Below the pieces are notes generated by a model, which did not search any database, was not told the DNA's origin, and saw only the letters and a program-made list of their open reading frames with translations. Positions 6,744 to 8,585 of a stretch of DNA of 8,585 bases are shown here, one piece after another. The first letter of the stretch is position 1; each line of letters opens with the position of its first letter. Source of the DNA: UBA9653 sp014859835 (GTDB lineage: Archaea > Thermoplasmatota > Thermoplasmata > UBA10834); the NCBI GenBank assembly GCA_014859835.1, contig JACZKW010000044.1, forward strand, positions 1 to 8,585, written 5' to 3'. The position numbers and the translations under genes are program-made.

Positions 6744-6951
6744 CATCGGGTCAGATAGTAGAGAAGATCCATCAAACGGATCATCGATCAGACCACCCTT
6801 CGGTATCACCATCGGGCCGGAGGGGGATATGACCTGTTTGTTGAGAGGGACCATTGGAACATCGATTTAGGCGAGATGCTCGTAAAGAGAGCGACCTCCG
6901 CCATGAGAAATGAAAAATGGTGAATGAAAGGGGTTTACTGAGCGCATGTAC
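6744..6951. other. 208-base spacer between convergent genes
   Basis: This lies between the ends of the zinc-ribbon gene and the C11 peptidase gene. It holds a small hairpin (GATCC 6766-6770, GGATC 6778-6782, seven-base loop) without a T-tract, and on the peptidase side the terminator-like tract described separately. One plus-strand frame is open for about 45 codons, which is within chance. No gene is supported here. Confidence 0.5.
6904..6951 (-). terminator. Pyrimidine-rich terminator tract after the C11 peptidase gene
   Basis: On the minus strand, the sequence about 15-50 bases past the stop codon is rich in T and C. It includes CCCCTTTCATT, a TTTTT run at 6917-6913 and a further TTTC. Archaeal RNA polymerase terminates at such T-rich tracts without needing a strong hairpin. 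A six-pair inverted repeat over the stop codon (6946-6966) precedes it. Confidence 0.45.
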
Positions 6952-6966
6952 TCATTCATTGTACAT
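6946..6966 (-). repeat. Perfect inverted repeat enclosing the C11 peptidase stop codon
   Basis: ATGTAC (6946-6951) and GTACAT (6961-6966) are exact inverse copies, with nine bases between them that contain the TGA stop at 6952-6954. In the transcript this makes a hairpin with the stop codon in its loop, followed by a T-rich tract. It may protect or define the mRNA 3' end; the short stem could also be chance. Confidence 0.4.
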
Positions 6967-8136
6967 TGTGAGGAACTCGTCCCATTGCGTCTCCTCGGCG
7001 AACCATAGGTTGTCGACGTACCAAGAGCCGAACGAATCCCAGGTACCAGCCCAGCTCCACCAAATGGTCACACCACGCGTATCGCGAGCGACGGAGCCCG
7101 TCGATATCGCTATGAACGCGCTGCCGAGTGCGTTCTTCAGACACAGCGTCGAATCTGCGAGGGCGGTCTTCTCAGGGCTGACCGGATACTTGCCCAGCTC
7201 CTCGTACAGGAGCTGCGCTAGGTCCAACAGGTCCGCCTGGCATACGGAACCACTGACGGTGTAGGCGTGCTTCATGGCACGGTTGTACGCTTTGTTGAAC
7301 AGGTCATAGCCATCGGCCAGGTCGGATGTCCAATCGGCGAACTCGTCAAGGGCCGCTCTGTACACCCTGAGGTCCGTGGCCACGAAGTTGACCCTCTGTG
7401 AGGACCCATAGTAGGCCTCCCACCCGAGCACCATATCACCTGCAAGCTGCTCTGGAGTTCTGGACGGGTCCTGTATCACTGGGCCGAACTGAAGATCATA
7501 CGGAAGACCGTTTCCAGGGACTAGTTCCTCAGAGGCCGCCATGTAGTCAACGTATCCGGAGTAGCTGATCTCGTACATGCGCTCCATGCTGGACATGGAG
7601 CAGGCATCGAAGCCGAGCACATCAATGTGGACATCTGCTTCGCGAACTGCCTGATCGAAATCCGGGCCGTACATCCTCGAACCATCAGTCTCGTCGACAC
7701 TGAACCCTTTCCATGCACTACCATGGTCCCACATGACCAGGCAGTAGTTCTCGCACGGGTACGTGTCATAGGACCATGTGATGAAATCACTGAGAGTATC
7801 GGGACTACCGAAATCCAGCTCGGTGTCGCAATATTCCGTGGTCGTGTACTCGCCCGAGTATTCAACTATCTCATATCCCGTCGTGCTGAGCCGATCCACC
7901 CAACCGACCACGTTCACCAACGGATTGTCCGGCAGGTTCAACAGCATCGGCACGGAGAACTGGTCCCAACACGCCTCGAGATTGTTGTCCGCGCAGATGT
8001 ACAACGCGATCGTCCATGGGTCCGGCCCGTCCGAATCGGCGGATGACAAGCCCGAAAGACCGGGAATCGCCATCGCCATCGCGGCCAGAATCACAGCGCA
8101 CTTGCTAGCACACTTGATCTTCCTCAATACCACCAA
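6952..8136 (-). CDS. Secreted clostripain-family (C11) cysteine peptidase
   Basis: This 394-residue protein is predicted to be exported and to cut proteins outside the cell. Residues 1-33 form a signal peptide (basic RKIK, hydrophobic AVILAAMAMAIPGL, likely cleavage near LSSA before DSDG). The mature part opens with the family's first beta strand, WTIALYICADNNLE (41-54). The catalytic His lies in LVMWDHGSAW (His138) and the catalytic Cys in VLGFDACSMSSMERMYEI (Cys179), the clan CD His-Cys dyad; MAASEELVPGNGLPYD is also typical. The usual WDHGGG reads WDHGSA here. C11 enzymes generally cleave after Arg or Lys, but the specificity here is unknown. No C-terminal anchor is seen, so it is probably released. 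The start is uncertain among TTG 8136, GTG 8133 and TTG 8127. It is divergent from a second secreted hydrolase, and an ABC peptide importer lies nearby. Confidence 0.9.
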   Translation of the reverse strand: MVVLRKIKCASKCAVILAAMAMAIPGLSGLSSADSDGPDPWTIALYICADNNLEACWDQFSVPMLLNLPDNPLVNVVGWVDRLSTTGYEIVEYSGEYTTTEYCDTELDFGSPDTLSDFITWSYDTYPCENYCLVMWDHGSAWKGFSVDETDGSRMYGPDFDQAVREADVHIDVLGFDACSMSSMERMYEISYSGYVDYMAASEELVPGNGLPYDLQFGPVIQDPSRTPEQLAGDMVLGWEAYYGSSQRVNFVATDLRVYRAALDEFADWTSDLADGYDLFNKAYNRAMKHAYTVSGSVCQADLLDLAQLLYEELGKYPVSPEKTALADSTLCLKNALGSAFIAISTGSVARDTRGVTIWWSWAGTWDSFGSWYVDNLWFAEETQWDEFLTMYNE

Positions 8137-8170
8137 GTCTATTCCCCCACTGACCAGGAATCAACCCTTC

Positions 8171-8180
8171 GCTATTTGAA
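8171..8180 (-). promoter_or_regulatory. Possible TATA element of the C11 peptidase gene
   Basis: The minus strand reads TTCAAATAGC about 39 bases before the TTG at 8136, which would give a leader of about a dozen bases. It is a weak match to the archaeal TATA consensus and lies in the loop of the interrupted palindrome at 8157-8187. Confidence 0.25.
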
Positions 8181-8212
8181 GGATTCCGATGGAATAGTCG
8201 CAGGGAAAACTC

Positions 8213-8220
8213 AATTATGA
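8213..8220 (+). promoter_or_regulatory. Possible TATA element of the PLC-like gene
   Basis: AATTATGA is centred about 32 bases before the ATG at 8249, suggesting a start of transcription only a few bases upstream of the gene. The match is weak, but it is the most AT-rich stretch at the right distance. Confidence 0.25.
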
Positions 8221-8248
8221 GCTCACGGACATTCCAACCTGGAAGATC

Positions 8249-8585
8249 ATGAGTTATTCATTGCGAACCCGGATGCTCCTGTCGACAGTGATCATTGCCA
8301 TTCTCGCATTCCCCGTGACAGAGGCTTGGAGCAATGGAGGATACTCGGCGGACCAGGAGGACCCCGACTACGGAACTCACGACTGGATTGCGGACATGGC
8401 CCTTGCGATGCAGACAATGGATGTCGCCTTCCTAGAGACCTCGTATCACTCGCTATTTCTGCTGGGAACGGAAGCTCCTGACAATCCAGAATACATCGGA
8501 GATTCCACGAACCATCACATATACTTCTATTCGGACGGTATGCTACAAGACGATATCTGTGCTCGAAGGGCGTCACAGGTCTACG
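8249..8585 (+). CDS. Secreted zinc-dependent phospholipase C/S1-P1 nuclease-like protein (5' part)
   Basis: 112 codons are present and the frame runs off the window. Residues 1-26 form a signal peptide (basic RTR, hydrophobic MLLSTVIIAILAF, cleavage expected after TEA). Cleavage would leave Trp27 as the mature N-terminus, as in bacterial zinc phospholipase C, where Trp1 itself binds zinc. The following YGTHDWIAD (His44) corresponds to the family's SHLWI segment. LLGTEAPDNP (Asp78) and TNHHIYFY (His89/His90) have the order and spacing of the next zinc-binding Asp and His. The fold is therefore a trinuclear-zinc phosphoesterase acting on phospholipids or nucleic acid; which one cannot be told without the C-terminal ligands. 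The ATG at 8249 is preceded by a weak GGAAG. It is divergent from the C11 peptidase gene, with a shared spacer. Confidence 0.75.
   Translation, partial: MSYSLRTRMLLSTVIIAILAFPVTEAWSNGGYSADQEDPDYGTHDWIADMALAMQTMDVAFLETSYHSLFLLGTEAPDNPEYIGDSTNHHIYFYSDGMLQDDICARRASQVY

Larger units (their letters stand above)
8137..8248. promoter_or_regulatory. Divergent promoter region with five ATTCC/GGAAT sites
   Basis: The 112 bases between the two secreted-hydrolase genes contain ATTCC at 8141-8145, 8183-8187 and 8231-8235, and GGAAT at 8157-8161 and 8191-8195. About 0.2 occurrences would be expected by chance. The pair at 8183-8195 forms the palindrome ATTCC-GAT-GGAAT. A second interrupted palindrome is GGAAT-CAAC-CCTTC (8157-8170) against GAAGG-ATTCC (8178-8187), whose loop covers the likely TATA of the peptidase gene. 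This looks like operator sites for a regulator of both genes; the regulator is not in the window. Confidence 0.45.

Noticed and set aside
6561..6854. Minus-strand open frame of 97 codons opposite the LURP-one gene and spacer
   Set aside because: Two thirds is antisense to a gene with a clear family match. The product has no recognisable domain and no promoter or ribosome binding site.
6744..6855. Frame +1 stays open for about 45 codons after the LURP-one stop, suggesting a frameshifted extension
   Set aside because: The protein already ends at the normal family end, stops occur in that frame just upstream, and 45 open codons are not improbable at this base composition.
8217..8252. 11-codon mini frame whose TGA overlaps the PLC-like ATG (ATGA)
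   Set aside because: The likely TATA element overlaps its start, so it may not be transcribed; no ribosome binding site is present, and such short frames are common by chance.
1..8585. CRISPR arrays, insertion sequences, integrases, tRNA or rRNA genes
   Set aside because: No regularly spaced repeats, transposase motifs, att-like duplications, or tRNA/rRNA signatures were seen on either strand.

Overview
The window looks like chromosomal DNA from an archaeon, most likely a member of Thermoplasmatota (Methanomassiliicoccales-like or a related lineage). The phylum is an inference. The reasons are frequent AGG (Arg) and ATA (Ile) codons in a roughly 55% G+C background, GTG and TTG starts, AT-rich TATA-type elements close to start codons rather than clear bacterial -35/-10 pairs, a membrane-anchored solute-binding protein with no lipobox and many N-glycosylation sequons, and a zinc-ribbon/LURP-one protein. 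No IS element, CRISPR array, tRNA, rRNA or phage gene was seen.

Layout. Positions 1-5597, minus strand, hold a complete-looking peptide/nickel-type (Dpp/Opp) ABC importer transcribed right to left: solute-binding protein (3873-5597), permease DppB (2813-3754), permease DppC (1908-2816), ATPase DppD (904-1911) and ATPase DppF (1-914, cut by the window edge). The last four genes overlap by 4, 4 and 11 bases and are probably translationally coupled. The binding-protein gene is separated from dppB by 118 bases. A 456-base gene-free region (5598-6053) follows. It holds a TATA-like element readable on both strands, a strong GNRA-capped hairpin whose asymmetries favour a plus-strand RNA, and a further inverted repeat. 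Next is a plus-strand gene for a zinc-ribbon plus LURP-one (tubby-like fold) protein (6054-6743), convergent across a 208-base gap with a secreted clostripain-family (C11) cysteine peptidase (6952-8136, minus). The peptidase is divergent across 112 bases from a secreted zinc-dependent phospholipase C/S1-P1 nuclease-like protein (8249 to the window end, plus). That 112-base spacer carries five copies of the pentamer ATTCC/GGAAT, including a 13-base palindrome.

How the genes may work together (inference): the C11 peptidase and the PLC-like hydrolase would act outside the cell on protein and on phospholipid or nucleic acid, and the ABC system would import released peptides, as expected of a heterotroph feeding on proteinaceous material. 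The LURP-one protein is cytosolic, and its link to its neighbours is unknown. The most interesting unexplained signals are non-coding: the hairpin at about 5778-5839 and the repeated ATTCC/GGAAT sites at 8141-8235.
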